Shown here piece after piece: positions 41,287 through 50,309 of a stretch of DNA of 50,527 nt. The position numbers and the translations under genes were made by a program. Under the pieces are notes generated by a model. The model made no database searches. It worked only from the letters and a program-made list of their open reading frames with translations, and was not told the origin of the DNA. Position 1 is the stretch's first letter. Each line of letters starts with the position of its first letter. Source of the stretch: Lentisphaeria bacterium (GTDB taxonomy: Bacteria; Verrucomicrobiota; Lentisphaeria; Victivallales; Victivallaceae); contig JAFWBQ010000111.1 in NCBI GenBank assembly GCA_017507125.1, positions 1 to 50,527 on the forward strand, read 5' to 3'.

Positions 41287-41769
41287 ATGTTGAAAAAATT
41301 TTTTATGCTGCTGCTTGCCGTATCTCTTTTCGGTGCCGTTGAGTGTTATGGCGCTTCTGAAGGTAAAGAGAAAAGCAAAAAGAGTTCTTCTAAAGCGGCC
41401 CGTCAGAAGAGCCGCAAAAGCAGAAAAAACGCCAAAAACAAACAGCAGCGGATCGCTTTTCTGCTGCGGAAAGAGTTTAAAAAGATCCACAGACTGCAGG
41501 AGGATCTTCTGAGAAACAGAGATGATGCTGAAAAGGTCAAAGAGTTGACCGCTTCCATCAACAGTGCCATGAAAAAACTTACCCCTCACCTGAAAGCTCT
41601 CGGTAGTGTTCCCGGCGCAAAAGAGATGGCGGATATTGACAAACTTATTGCCGAAGGTAAGAAATTTTCCTCAGAACCTGATAAGGTGAGCGCTGTTACG
41701 GCGCTGCAGCTGCTTCAGGAACATCAACTTGAGCTGATTGAAAAGTTCCGTAAAAAGGTGAGTGAGTGA
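41287..41769 (+). CDS. Small basic exported protein of unknown function
   Basis: 160 residues that I do not recognise. It begins with a clear signal peptide (LKKFFMLLLAVSLFGAV, with cleavage probably near CYGA). A very basic Lys/Ser/Arg-rich segment follows (about 28-58, for example KSKKSSSKAARQKSRKSRK). The rest is a helical, probably coiled-coil region. The ribosome binding site AAAGGATG is good. The next gene overlaps its stop as GTGA. The basic tract could bind nucleic acid, lipopolysaccharide or an acidic polymer in the periplasm; this is only a guess from charge. Confidence 0.7.
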   Translation: MLKKFFMLLLAVSLFGAVECYGASEGKEKSKKSSSKAARQKSRKSRKNAKNKQQRIAFLLRKEFKKIHRLQEDLLRNRDDAEKVKELTASINSAMKKLTPHLKALGSVPGAKEMADIDKLIAEGKKFSSEPDKVSAVTALQLLQEHQLELIEKFRKKVSE

Positions 41770-42536
41770 AGGATCGTGAATTGCCTTCCGGATCGGAAGA
41801 GATAAGAGATTTTTTTACCCGTATCCTGTGTGCCCCCGGTGCGGACGGAAAATTGAGAGCCCTTGCACAAAAAGGAACTCTTGAGGAACTGTTTCCGGAG
41901 ATCAACGCAATGATCGACGTTACTCAACCGCCGGAGTATCACCCCGAAGGGGATGTCTTTGAACATACCATGATCATGCTCAAACACATGGCGTTCCCGG
42001 ATCCGCTTTTGGGGTGGAGTGTTCTTTTGCACGATGTGGGCAAACCCCTTACCAGGAGTGTTGAGGCTTCTGGCAGAATACGCTTTTTCGGCCATGAGGA
42101 AGAGGGCGCAAGTCTTGCAGAAAAGATCTTGAAGCGTTTCAAATTTGCTCCGGATGAAAGTGAAGTCATCTGTCACGCTGTGCGGAACCACATGCGTTTT
42201 GCACATGTGACCGCCATGCGGCAGAGCAAGCTGGAAAGGCTTATGAAGGAACCCTCTTTCGGCCTTGAATTGGAACTGCACCGTCTTGACTGCATCAGCT
42301 GTCACGGAAAAATGGCTGGTTTTGATTTTCTGCTGGGAGAGTATGTGCGTATGGCTCCCCCGGAACCGGAAAAACTCCTTTCCGGCAGAGATCTTCTTGA
42401 AAGGGGAATCCAACCGGGAGTCCGGATGGGCAGGATATTGAAGGATATCAGAAGATTGCAGCTTTCAGGTGAAATCAACTCCAGAGAGCAGGCTTTGAAA
42501 TATGTAAACAACTTGAGAAAGGATGAAATAAAATGA
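41766..42536 (+). CDS. HD-domain protein related to CCA-adding enzymes but lacking the nucleotidyltransferase domain
   Basis: A 256-residue metal-dependent phosphohydrolase-type protein. EYHPEGDVFEHT (57-68), LLHDVGKP (87-94) and FFGHEEEG (107-114) supply the HD residues His67, His89, Asp90 and His110. The layout FFTRILCAPGADGKL and LEELFPE before them is that of the neck and HD region of bacterial tRNA nucleotidyltransferases/poly(A) polymerases. The N-terminal head with its G-S and D-x-D catalytic motifs is absent. The start GTG overlaps the previous stop, so this is a natural gene start and not a broken gene. It likely keeps only the phosphatase or phosphodiesterase activity of the HD part. 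The next gene overlaps by 4 bp. Confidence 0.8.
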   Translation: MKDRELPSGSEEIRDFFTRILCAPGADGKLRALAQKGTLEELFPEINAMIDVTQPPEYHPEGDVFEHTMIMLKHMAFPDPLLGWSVLLHDVGKPLTRSVEASGRIRFFGHEEEGASLAEKILKRFKFAPDESEVICHAVRNHMRFAHVTAMRQSKLERLMKEPSFGLELELHRLDCISCHGKMAGFDFLLGEYVRMAPPEPEKLLSGRDLLERGIQPGVRMGRILKDIRRLQLSGEINSREQALKYVNNLRKDEIK

Positions 42537-43513
42537 AAATTGCTTTGATCGGACATCGCGGACACTGGGGATATGTTCTTAAAGATCTTGCCCGGCTGCC
42601 CGAAGTTGAAGTCGTTGCCATTTCCGGCGGCGGGGACCCCACTGAACCTATGGCTGAGGCGCTCCGGAAATATTACTCCGGCAGCTTTGCTCTTTATGAA
42701 GACTACAAGCAGATGCTTGCTGAAGTGGAGTGCGATCTTGTTATGGTAGACGGCCCCTTTCATCAGCACGCGGAAATGTGCGTTGAGTGTCTTAAATACG
42801 ATCGCCACGTCTTCTGCGAAAAGCCTATCGCCCTGACTCTGGAAGATCTGGAAAAAATTGAAATTGCTTACGATAACGCCGCCCCCGGCACCCGTATCAG
42901 TTCCATGGTGGGACTGCGTACAGAGCCTGCTTTCCATGCCGCTTACCGTGCGGTGAGTTCCGGCGCCATCGGCAAGGTGCAGATGATCAATACCCGGAAA
43001 TCCTACAAGCTGGGACAGCGCCGGGATTTCTTCAAGAAGCGGGAAACTTACGGCGGAACCATCCCCTGGGTGGGAAGCCACGCCCTTGACTGGATCTTGT
43101 GGTTTTCCGGAAGCGGTTTTGAAACTGTTTCCGCGTTCCATACCGATGCCGAAAACCGCGACCACGGCGACCTTGAAATGACCTGCGCCGTCATGTGCCG
43201 CATGGAAAACGGCATTATCGGAACTGCCTCCATCGACTACTGGCGTCCCCAGACCGCCCCCACTCACGGCGATGATCAGGTCCGGGTCGCCGGAACCGAC
43301 GGCGTTATTGAAGTCGCCCACGGCAAGTGTACGCTTATCAACGCTGCCGGTGTCAGAGAGATCGAACTTGCTCCCGACCGGGGGATCTTCTATGACTTTG
43401 TCCGGGGCATTCTTGATGGTACGCCGGGGATCGTTTCCTCAGAAGAGACCTTTGAACTGACCCGCGCCTGCCTTGCCGCAAGAGATGCTGCCGACGCCAA
43501 TCGTGCTGAATGA
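42533..43513 (+). CDS. Gfo/Idh/MocA family oxidoreductase
   Basis: A 326-residue NAD(P)-dependent oxidoreductase. The Rossmann motif is degenerate (LIGHRGHWGYV at residues 4-14). The core motif CEKPIALTLEDLEKIE (about 99-114) has the usual E-K-P. The C-terminal domain has GGTIPWVGSHALDW, typical of the family. It probably acts on a sugar, sugar acid or inositol derivative. It overlaps the HD-domain gene by ATGA. No sugar kinase or transporter is adjacent, so the substrate stays open. Confidence 0.85.
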   Translation: MKIALIGHRGHWGYVLKDLARLPEVEVVAISGGGDPTEPMAEALRKYYSGSFALYEDYKQMLAEVECDLVMVDGPFHQHAEMCVECLKYDRHVFCEKPIALTLEDLEKIEIAYDNAAPGTRISSMVGLRTEPAFHAAYRAVSSGAIGKVQMINTRKSYKLGQRRDFFKKRETYGGTIPWVGSHALDWILWFSGSGFETVSAFHTDAENRDHGDLEMTCAVMCRMENGIIGTASIDYWRPQTAPTHGDDQVRVAGTDGVIEVAHGKCTLINAAGVREIELAPDRGIFYDFVRGILDGTPGIVSSEETFELTRACLAARDAADANRAE

Positions 43514-43541
43514 TTTATTACTTGAAATTTAAGGATCGTAA

Positions 43542-44108
43542 ATGCGGATCATTGCAGGAAAAGCCCGGAATCTTGAACTGAACGTCCCTGAAGGCATGGG
43601 GGTGCGCCCCACATCAGGCAGAGGACGCAAAGCCCTTCTTGACAGTCTGGGGGAACTTGAAGACGCAGCGGTGCTGGATCTTTTTTCCGGCTCCGGCGCT
43701 TTTGCTCTTGAATGTGCCTCACGGGGGGCGGAAAATGTTACCATGGTGGAGCTTTCCACATCTCATATCGCCGTGATCCGGGAAAACTGCCGCAAGGTGC
43801 AGCGGACCGGGGTGGAGTCAACTCTTGAGATCATTCAGGGGGACGCAAGGAATGTTTCACTTTACAGGAGCGTCCCCGCCGATCTGATCTTTGCGGATCC
43901 CCCTTATGCAGAGTCCGGCAAGTTTTTCAAAGAGTTGACCGCAAACCCTGAATTTCTTGAAGCCTTTGACGGCGCGTTGCTGGTGTGGGAGATCCCCGAT
44001 ACCCCCGGCGCCCGGGGGGATTTTATCAATGCCCCGAACTTTGAGGAGGGCAGTTTACGCAGCCTTGGAGGTGTCTGGTTTTTTATCGGAACGGTGAAAA
44101 AGCCGTGA
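43542..44108 (+). CDS. rsmD: 16S rRNA (guanine-966-N2)-methyltransferase RsmD
   Basis: A 188-residue SAM-dependent methyltransferase that modifies G966 of 16S rRNA during assembly of the small subunit. It opens with MRIIAGKARN and VRPTSGRGRKALL, diagnostic for RsmD. It continues with the SAM-binding motif DLFSGSGAFALE (about 47-58) and the catalytic motif FADPPY. The length is the family norm. It sits between Gfo/Idh/MocA and comM with short gaps. Confidence 0.93.
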   Translation: MRIIAGKARNLELNVPEGMGVRPTSGRGRKALLDSLGELEDAAVLDLFSGSGAFALECASRGAENVTMVELSTSHIAVIRENCRKVQRTGVESTLEIIQGDARNVSLYRSVPADLIFADPPYAESGKFFKELTANPEFLEAFDGALLVWEIPDTPGARGDFINAPNFEEGSLRSLGGVWFFIGTVKKP

Positions 44109-44152
44109 TAAGTTTTCCCGGAGTCAAGTGACCGTCAGAATTGGAGCACTCT

Positions 44153-45700
44153 ATGTCAGTCAAATGTTTTTCAGCCGCAGTTACCGGAATCGACGCTGTG
44201 CCGGTGGAAATCGAAGTGAAGATCAGCGGTGCCGGTAACTCCCCGGTGAGAGAAAGCGTCATAACCATTGTTGGACTGCCTGATGCTGCGGTCCGTGAAA
44301 GCAGGGAACGTATTACCGCTGCCTTCCTGAGTTCCGGCTTCCCTTTGCCGGCAGGAGTCGCGGTGGTCAACCTGGCTCCCGCCGACTTGAAAAAAGAGGG
44401 TGCATCCTTTGATCTTGCCATTGCCATTTGCTTTCTGGCTGAAGCCGGGATCGTTGACAAAGAGCGGATCCGGACTTTCGGGTTTGCCGGGGAGCTGGCT
44501 CTTGACGGCTCCATCCGCCCGGTCAAGGGCGCTCTGCCCCTGGCCGATGTACTGGGACGCACCGGGAAGGCACATGCCGTGGTGGTCCCTCTTGGCAATG
44601 CCTGTGAAGCCGCCCTTGCTGCGGGGAAACGGTTCCCTGTCTTCGGCATCGCCTCTTTGAAAGAAGCCGTCGACCTTGTGAACAACGGCGATTTTCTTCC
44701 CTGCCGGGCGGAACTCAAGGAGTTTCAGTCCGAAGATGAGAAAAACATGCCTGATTTTGCTGATGTCAAGGGGCAGCAGATGGCGAAACGCGCCCTTGAG
44801 ATCGCTGCCGCCGGGGGACATAACATCCTTATGTGCGGCCCTCCGGGAACCGGGAAAAGCATGCTTGCATCAAGACTGCCCGGTATCCTCCCCCCTATGA
44901 CTTTGGAGGAAACTCTGGAAACAAGCCGCATCCACAGCGTGCTGGGGATGCTCAGCTCCGGAGCTCCGATCCTGACCCGCCGTCCCTTTACAGCGCCTCA
45001 TCACACCGTTTCTGATGCCGGACTTCTGGGCGGCGGACACGATCCCCGGCCGGGAGAGATCAGTCTGGCGCACAACGGCGTGCTTTTTCTTGACGAACTG
45101 CCGGAGTTCAAACGCAATGTTCTTGAAGTGTTGCGTCAGCCCCTTGAGACTGGTAACGTGACTATTTCCAGAGCCAGCGGCAGCTGTACTTTCCCGGCGC
45201 GTTTCATTCTCTGCGCCGCCATGAATCCCTGTCCCTGCGGCAGAGGTGAAGTGGAACTGGGATGTGTCTGCAAACTGGAGGAAAAAAGACGCTATCTCAA
45301 GAAACTTTCCGGTCCCCTTCTTGACCGTATCGACCTTCACGTGGAACTTCGCCAGTTGACTCAGGATGAACTTATCAATGTTCCCAATGGAGAACCAAGT
45401 TCCCTCATCCGTCAACGGGTCATCGCTGCAAGAAAGATTCAGGAAGCCCGCTTTGCCCGCTGCCGGGGGATCTATTGCAACGCCCGCATGGGGAGCCGGG
45501 AACTTCAGCAGTACTGCAAGTTGAATCCCGCAGGCGAAATGCTTCTGCGTCAGGCGATTGCCCGCTTCAAACTCAGTCCCCGCGCCTATGACAGGATCCT
45601 GAAAGTCGCCCGCACCATCTCCGATCTTGCCGGGGTTGAGAATATCTCTGAAAACGCCATCTTTGAAGCCATCAACTACCGGAAGGCCGCTTTCAGCTGA
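44153..45700 (+). CDS. comM: YifB/ComM family Mg-chelatase-like AAA ATPase
   Basis: A 515-residue member of the YifB/ComM group, whose ComM members act as hexameric helicases for branch migration during natural transformation. The N-terminal ChlI-like domain has VGLPDAAVRESRERI (40-54). Walker A is GPPGTGKS (229-236), Walker B is LFLDELPEF, and a cysteine motif NPCPCG lies in the AAA domain, all characteristic. ATG 44153 has GGAG 7 bp upstream; a TTG four codons earlier overlaps that site. Its stop lies 2 bp from the stop of the convergent transporter gene. Confidence 0.92.
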   Translation: MSVKCFSAAVTGIDAVPVEIEVKISGAGNSPVRESVITIVGLPDAAVRESRERITAAFLSSGFPLPAGVAVVNLAPADLKKEGASFDLAIAICFLAEAGIVDKERIRTFGFAGELALDGSIRPVKGALPLADVLGRTGKAHAVVVPLGNACEAALAAGKRFPVFGIASLKEAVDLVNNGDFLPCRAELKEFQSEDEKNMPDFADVKGQQMAKRALEIAAAGGHNILMCGPPGTGKSMLASRLPGILPPMTLEETLETSRIHSVLGMLSSGAPILTRRPFTAPHHTVSDAGLLGGGHDPRPGEISLAHNGVLFLDELPEFKRNVLEVLRQPLETGNVTISRASGSCTFPARFILCAAMNPCPCGRGEVELGCVCKLEEKRRYLKKLSGPLLDRIDLHVELRQLTQDELINVPNGEPSSLIRQRVIAARKIQEARFARCRGIYCNARMGSRELQQYCKLNPAGEMLLRQAIARFKLSPRAYDRILKVARTISDLAGVENISENAIFEAINYRKAAFS

Positions 45701-45702
45701 AA

Positions 45703-46620
45703 TCATATATCAGCAATACAGAAGCAGCCGATCCCGAAGAGGATCGCCGCCACGCTGCCGATAAAGAGTCCGGAACACTTCTCTTTGAAAAAGAGAAGTG
45801 ACCAGACCGAATATCCGGCAATGCAAAGTCCCACGGCAATGGGGAAGAAAACGCCGTTCATACCGCAGTTTTTCAGCCGGTCAAGGGCGCAGAACTGCAT
45901 GACCTGGACCAAAACGGCCTGCAATGAAAGCAGAATGATCACCGGAATCAGTTTTTTCGGGAAATAAAACTTTTTCTCTTTCAGATATATCTTGCACGCG
46001 ACGGCGGCAAGAACTGCTCCCGCCCCGGTGATAAGGGGGCGCAGGAGTCCCTGATCTGTGTAAGACATGAAACTTGTGGCTGAGGTCATGCTCTGGGCTC
46101 CGCCGAGAATGACAAAGGCCGCCAGCGCCAGCACGACACCGTACCGGGGATCCGGAGCTTCTGCGGAACTTTTCTGTGAGTTCCGCAGCGCTACGGCGAT
46201 CATGCCGGCAGCAATGACAGCAGTACCTGACAGTTTGAGGAGATTCCACGGCTCGGAATAGATGATGGTGATGGCGAAAAAAGGGACGATCAAGGCACAC
46301 TGACCGATGGCCCAGGTCACGCCGCTTTTGCCGTAGAGCATACTGCGCTGAAGCACATAAGAGCCCCAGCCGTTGGCAAATCCGGCAAAGAGGACAAAAA
46401 CTCCGTAGTGCCATGAGGGGAGCGGAATTTCACCGGAAAAAAACTTGCCCGTCTTTGTGACAAAAAGCAGATTCACAACAATGCCGATGATACCTGTGAG
46501 GATTCCCACATCATAGGGATTGAGTTTCCACTTTGCCATCAGCTTGTAGTAGACGCCCACAAAACTCCAGAGAAGTCCTGTGAGGCATGTCAGGAGCAGT
46601 CCTGATGCAAAATCGCCCAT
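45703..46620 (-). CDS. DMT-superfamily (EamA-like) transporter
   Basis: A 305-residue inner-membrane protein with about ten hydrophobic helices in two halves, as in drug/metabolite transporters. It resembles sugar-type members (rhamnose or glucose uptake proteins) in length and in motifs such as LLWSFVGVYYKL and GWGSYVLQRSMLYG. It is last in an epimerase-fucosidase-oxidoreductase operon, starting 6 bp after the oxidoreductase stop, so import of a fucosylated oligosaccharide, fucose or a product is likely. The substrate is inferred from position only. Confidence 0.75.
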   Translation of the reverse strand: MGDFASGLLLTCLTGLLWSFVGVYYKLMAKWKLNPYDVGILTGIIGIVVNLLFVTKTGKFFSGEIPLPSWHYGVFVLFAGFANGWGSYVLQRSMLYGKSGVTWAIGQCALIVPFFAITIIYSEPWNLLKLSGTAVIAAGMIAVALRNSQKSSAEAPDPRYGVVLALAAFVILGGAQSMTSATSFMSYTDQGLLRPLITGAGAVLAAVACKIYLKEKKFYFPKKLIPVIILLSLQAVLVQVMQFCALDRLKNCGMNGVFFPIAVGLCIAGYSVWSLLFFKEKCSGLFIGSVAAILFGIGCFCIADI

Positions 46621-46626
46621 GAAAGA

Positions 46627-47853
46627 TCAATCCCACTTTTTGCCGAAGTCGATGACTTTGACGCTTTCGCCCTCTTTGACCGCGGATTCATGGGCGGCAA
46701 CCCCCATAGCCATATACATGGCGGCGTCCCAGGCGGAGATCCGGGGACGGCGTCTTTCTGCCACGGAAGAGATAAATTCATGGACCAGATAGGGGTGGGA
46801 TCCGCCGTGGCCTGTGGCAAGAAAATCTTTGACTCTGCCCTCTTTTCTTGACATGGCATCTGAAAAAGCGGCCGTGACTTCGGGGGGCAGAGGATCCCGC
46901 ATTTCCTGATCGGTCACTATGGTTTCCTGATTTTTCTTGCCTTCAGGAGTGGGGGCGGTCCTGCCGTTGTTGCACCAGCGGTTCAGTGAATAGCTCCCCC
47001 GGGTCCCGAAGATGCGGAAATCTTCATCATCCAAACCTGTATTGCCTGAAATTTCCCGCATCTCAGACACACGCACCGCGCAGCCGTTGTCCATTCTGAA
47101 AAGGGCTGTGATGTTGGAGTAATCGTAGTCGGCAAAGAAAGGATCGTTGTTCCTGTTGGCGTAACCTATGGCTGAAACACTCAGAGGTTTGCAGCGCATC
47201 ACATCCACCACCCCTGAAACGGAGTGAGTGGGGTAGCACATGGGATGCAACTTGAGGCCCCGGGCAAAATAGGGCGCCATAAGCTCTTTACGCATCTGAC
47301 CGACCTTGCCGGTGGATCGTTGGGCGGCGACGCTTCTCAAAGAGCAGTCAAAACGGTCCACATCATGAGCGTATTCACTTTCGGCGTAGACAAAGTCCCC
47401 GAAAAGTCCCTGCTGCGCCATACGGCGGCAGAACATGGTCTGAGGCCGGTAAATGGTGGTTTCCCCCAGCATATACTCATTGCCTGTGCGCTCCACGGTC
47501 TCAATGATCTTTGCACACCAGTCAAGGACTTCGTTGTCATCGGGCAGAGAGATCACCGGAACGGCAGAGTAGACCCATTTGCCCGATTCAAGAACTTGGA
47601 TGCACTGGGGCGCATGGAGCCAGGGCTGAGTCATGATGATCACAGCATCACAGTCAGATTTGCAGACCTCATCAAGAGAGAGCATTTTTCCTGCAACTTT
47701 AGGGGCGATGACAGGGATAGATGCGTGTTTTTCAACCTTGTCTGCTTCTGCATCGCAGAGAATGACAGAATCCACAAGGGGGTGTGAGGTGAAAAGGGGA
47801 GCGAATCCGCTGCCGAAAGCTCCGAGACCGACCAGACCGAGTTTGATACCCAT
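46627..47853 (-). CDS. Gfo/Idh/MocA family oxidoreductase
   Basis: A 408-residue NAD(P)-dependent oxidoreductase of the longer Gfo/Idh/MocA type. The Rossmann motif is LGLVGLGAFGSGF (5-17). Instead of the classical E-K-P, the core reads KWVYSAVPVISLPDD, so the usual catalytic lysine is missing at that place. Later motifs include GETTIYRPQ and a GHGG near the C-terminus. It follows the fucosidase gene by 18 bp in the same operon, so it probably oxidises or epimerises the released sugar or its derivative. Confidence 0.85.
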   Translation of the reverse strand: MGIKLGLVGLGAFGSGFAPLFTSHPLVDSVILCDAEADKVEKHASIPVIAPKVAGKMLSLDEVCKSDCDAVIIMTQPWLHAPQCIQVLESGKWVYSAVPVISLPDDNEVLDWCAKIIETVERTGNEYMLGETTIYRPQTMFCRRMAQQGLFGDFVYAESEYAHDVDRFDCSLRSVAAQRSTGKVGQMRKELMAPYFARGLKLHPMCYPTHSVSGVVDVMRCKPLSVSAIGYANRNNDPFFADYDYSNITALFRMDNGCAVRVSEMREISGNTGLDDEDFRIFGTRGSYSLNRWCNNGRTAPTPEGKKNQETIVTDQEMRDPLPPEVTAAFSDAMSRKEGRVKDFLATGHGGSHPYLVHEFISSVAERRRPRISAWDAAMYMAMGVAAHESAVKEGESVKVIDFGKKWD

Positions 47854-47871
47854 AACAATATCTCCTTGAAA

Positions 47872-49164
47872 TTATTCTTTGGTGAGGATCCCGGAACCTT
47901 CAGCCGCCAATTCCGTGATCTGCGGTTTGATGATATCGCAAGCGAATCTGAGAGAGAGCGCCATGACTTCGTTCCCCAGCTCATCCGTGGGGAGTCCCAG
48001 AATACGCAGCGCCGGAGACTGCTGCAGGGCGTAGGGAACTTTCTCAAGAGTGAAAGAGAGCTTTTCACCGGTGTTGAGCAAGACCGCTTCCACAGGTTCG
48101 GTTTCAATGCCGGTCAGAAAGAGTTCTTCTCCGCGGGGAGCGTTGACCATGATGATATTCAGCTCTTTGCCGCCCCCCGTGCAGACATAGGAACCTTTGG
48201 CTCCCAGACCTCTTGAGTCGTTGAACTCCATGGGGCAGGGCGTTGACCGCAGGGCGTTTTTGACGCGATTGTACCATTTGCCCACTGCTTTCACTTTTCG
48301 GGTGCTCAAAGGATCGATGGTGCCGTCGGGCGCAGGGCCTGCATTGAGAAGAAAGTTGCCGCCGAGAGCGGTGTAGAGAGCGATTTTTTCTTCCAGATTT
48401 CTGGTTGAAAAGAAACCATTCTGTTTTCTGTATCCCCAACTGTGCATATTGATAGATTCACACGCTTCCACAGGTGAGGCAAAGGGGGTGATGTCATTGT
48501 GGTACTGCCGTTCCGGGGTGGAGTAATCCCCCGGACCGTATCCCCGGTTGTTGATGACGGCGGCGGGCTGAAGCTCCCGGATCATGGCGTTGACCGAGGG
48601 ATCCACTGCTTCAGGCACATTCATATCCCACCAGATGCCGTGGATCTTGCCGTAATTGGTGCAGAGTTCTCTGATCTGCGCCTTGAGGAACTCCATGTAG
48701 GCGGGAAAATCGTGGTGCTGAGGATCTGTTTCTATTTCATGATGCCGCCCCAGATTGGGGTACGCCGGATGATGCCAGTCCACGCAGGAGTAATAGAACT
48801 CCAGAGGGAAATCCCGTTTATGGCACTCTTCCGCCAGCATGGCAGTGATGTCCTTTTTGTAAGGCGTGTTCATGATGTTGTAGGTGGTTTCTTTTGTATC
48901 CCACATGCAGAATCCGTCGTGATGTTTCACTGTGAAGACCAGATACTCCATGCCGCACTCCTGGCAGAGATCCAGCCACTGGGCGGGATCAAATTTGACT
49001 GGATCAAAGCGGTCTGCATATTTTTCATAAATGGCGGCGGGAATGTTGTAGCGCCACTGTTCCTGTTCGTGGCGTTCGCCCAGAGCATAGATGCCCCAGT
49101 GGATAAAGAGTCCGAAACGTTTTTTATTGAACCAGCTGCGTTCATCCTGAAAAGCAATAGCCAT
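47872..49164 (-). CDS. Alpha-L-fucosidase, GH29 family
   Basis: Hydrolyses terminal alpha-linked L-fucose with retention. The 430 residues start MAIAFQDERSWF without a signal peptide, so the enzyme is cytoplasmic. GH29 motifs are FGLFIHWGIYA (17-27), VKHHDGFCMWDT (79-90) and GIWWDM, where Asp180 is the likely nucleophile. Many similar GH29-like sequences have been annotated without activity tests. The gene lies between an epimerase (45 bp upstream) and a Gfo/Idh/MocA oxidoreductase, with a transporter at the end, consistent with import of fucosyl-oligosaccharides followed by internal cleavage. Confidence 0.9.
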   Translation of the reverse strand: MAIAFQDERSWFNKKRFGLFIHWGIYALGERHEQEQWRYNIPAAIYEKYADRFDPVKFDPAQWLDLCQECGMEYLVFTVKHHDGFCMWDTKETTYNIMNTPYKKDITAMLAEECHKRDFPLEFYYSCVDWHHPAYPNLGRHHEIETDPQHHDFPAYMEFLKAQIRELCTNYGKIHGIWWDMNVPEAVDPSVNAMIRELQPAAVINNRGYGPGDYSTPERQYHNDITPFASPVEACESINMHSWGYRKQNGFFSTRNLEEKIALYTALGGNFLLNAGPAPDGTIDPLSTRKVKAVGKWYNRVKNALRSTPCPMEFNDSRGLGAKGSYVCTGGGKELNIIMVNAPRGEELFLTGIETEPVEAVLLNTGEKLSFTLEKVPYALQQSPALRILGLPTDELGNEVMALSLRFACDIIKPQITELAAEGSGILTKE

Positions 49165-49209
49165 TTTTTCACCTTGGAAGTGTATTGATAAACTTGAGAA
49201 ACCCTAATT

Positions 49210-50118
49210 TTACGCTTCAAAGATACCGTAGGTATCAAGAATGTGTCTGCCCACTTTGAAAAGAATGGAGAGCGCCTCCTGACGGATCTCAAAAGGAAGT
49301 GTCTTCAACGCTCCTGACCCACCGGCGTAATTGAGGAATCCATCCACTTCAAAGGTGAAAAATCCAGCGTATCCGATCTCAATGAGGACTTTGACCAGGG
49401 CATCAAGATCCAGTTTTCCGCAATAGGGAGGCAGGTGTTCATCAGAAAGACCGTTGTTATCATGGATGTGGACCGCCCGGAGATTGCTTTTCAGTTTACG
49501 GAACTCTTCACTCTGATCGTATTTGCCCTCCATGACAGAGTGGCCTGTATCCCAGCAGCACTTGAGCAGCGGATGCGCCATGAACTCAACAAAATCGTTC
49601 ATATCCTCAGGGGTTCTGGGGAAATAGCATGCCCCTGCGTTTCTGGAAGAGGTATTTTCAATGCAGACGGTGATCCCGTATTTTTCTGCTGTTTCCAGTA
49701 TGGGCATCAGAAATTTTCTGTTGTACTCAAAGTAAGGTTTTTTATCCATGGGGTAGAGGTGCTGATACCCGCAGCTGGTGTGGAGCACCACGGTGGGGAT
49801 CCGGAGTCGGCCGCAGGCGTCCACAGAGCGGCACATGGCGCGCATGGAGCATTCATAGTCTGACTCTTTCAGGGGATTGTAGCCGGGAGCGTGGGCCTGA
49901 ACGAATTCAAATCCGCAATCGGCAGCGGCGCAGGCGGCATCATCGACTTCTTTCATCCAGCAGGTGTCATCCTGCTGCATAAAGGGGGAATCCGGGCGGC
50001 AGTCATTGTAAAAACTGTAATCCAGATAACGAAATCCTGTACCTTTATAGGCTTTGACGGCTTCTGCCGGAGATGAGGTGAATTTATACATCTCACCGAT
50101 AGTCGTGGCGATTTTCAT
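49210..50118 (-). CDS. Sugar phosphate isomerase/epimerase family protein (TIM barrel)
   Basis: A 302-residue xylose-isomerase-like TIM-barrel protein. Metal-site residues can be read at strand ends: Glu in VCIENT, Asp and His in CCWDTGHS, His in VHIHDNNG and Glu in FFTFEVDG. This is the pattern of divalent-metal sugar epimerases and isomerases such as tagatose 3-epimerases or inosose enzymes. It is the first gene of the fucosidase operon, behind a promoter with an overlapping palindrome. The exact sugar is unknown. Confidence 0.85.
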   Translation of the reverse strand: MKIATTIGEMYKFTSSPAEAVKAYKGTGFRYLDYSFYNDCRPDSPFMQQDDTCWMKEVDDAACAAADCGFEFVQAHAPGYNPLKESDYECSMRAMCRSVDACGRLRIPTVVLHTSCGYQHLYPMDKKPYFEYNRKFLMPILETAEKYGITVCIENTSSRNAGACYFPRTPEDMNDFVEFMAHPLLKCCWDTGHSVMEGKYDQSEEFRKLKSNLRAVHIHDNNGLSDEHLPPYCGKLDLDALVKVLIEIGYAGFFTFEVDGFLNYAGGSGALKTLPFEIRQEALSILFKVGRHILDTYGIFEA

Positions 50119-50174
50119 CTGCTCTTTCCTGTATTGAACTTATTGTACCCTCACTGCGGAGGACTCCGGCACTT

Positions 50175-50203
50175 AAAATACATCTTGACGAACAAAAAGT
50201 CAA
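50175..50203 (-). promoter_or_regulatory. Promoter of the fucosidase operon
   Basis: On the minus strand: TTGACT (50203-50198), 17 bp, TATTTT (50180-50175). Start near 50168, giving a leader of about 50 nt. The -35 and the spacer carry a palindrome. Confidence 0.7.
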
Positions 50204-50205
50204 GA
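50183..50205. promoter_or_regulatory. Palindromic operator candidate of the fucosidase operon
   Basis: TCTTGAC (50183-50189) and GTCAAGA (50199-50205) form a perfect inverted repeat with a 9-bp centre lying across the -35 and spacer. An outer GGACTC/GAGTCC pair (50161-50166 with 50204-50209) partly extends it. A repressor bound here would block polymerase; the regulator is not in the window. Confidence 0.5.
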
Positions 50206-50309
50206 GTCCGGATCGGGTATGCAGAAAGGTTTTTAAGTTCCCGGGAACAGATGTTGCCGCACGGCATGGAAAAATTACCGAAAAGTACATGCTTTTTTCT
50301 TAAAACTGC

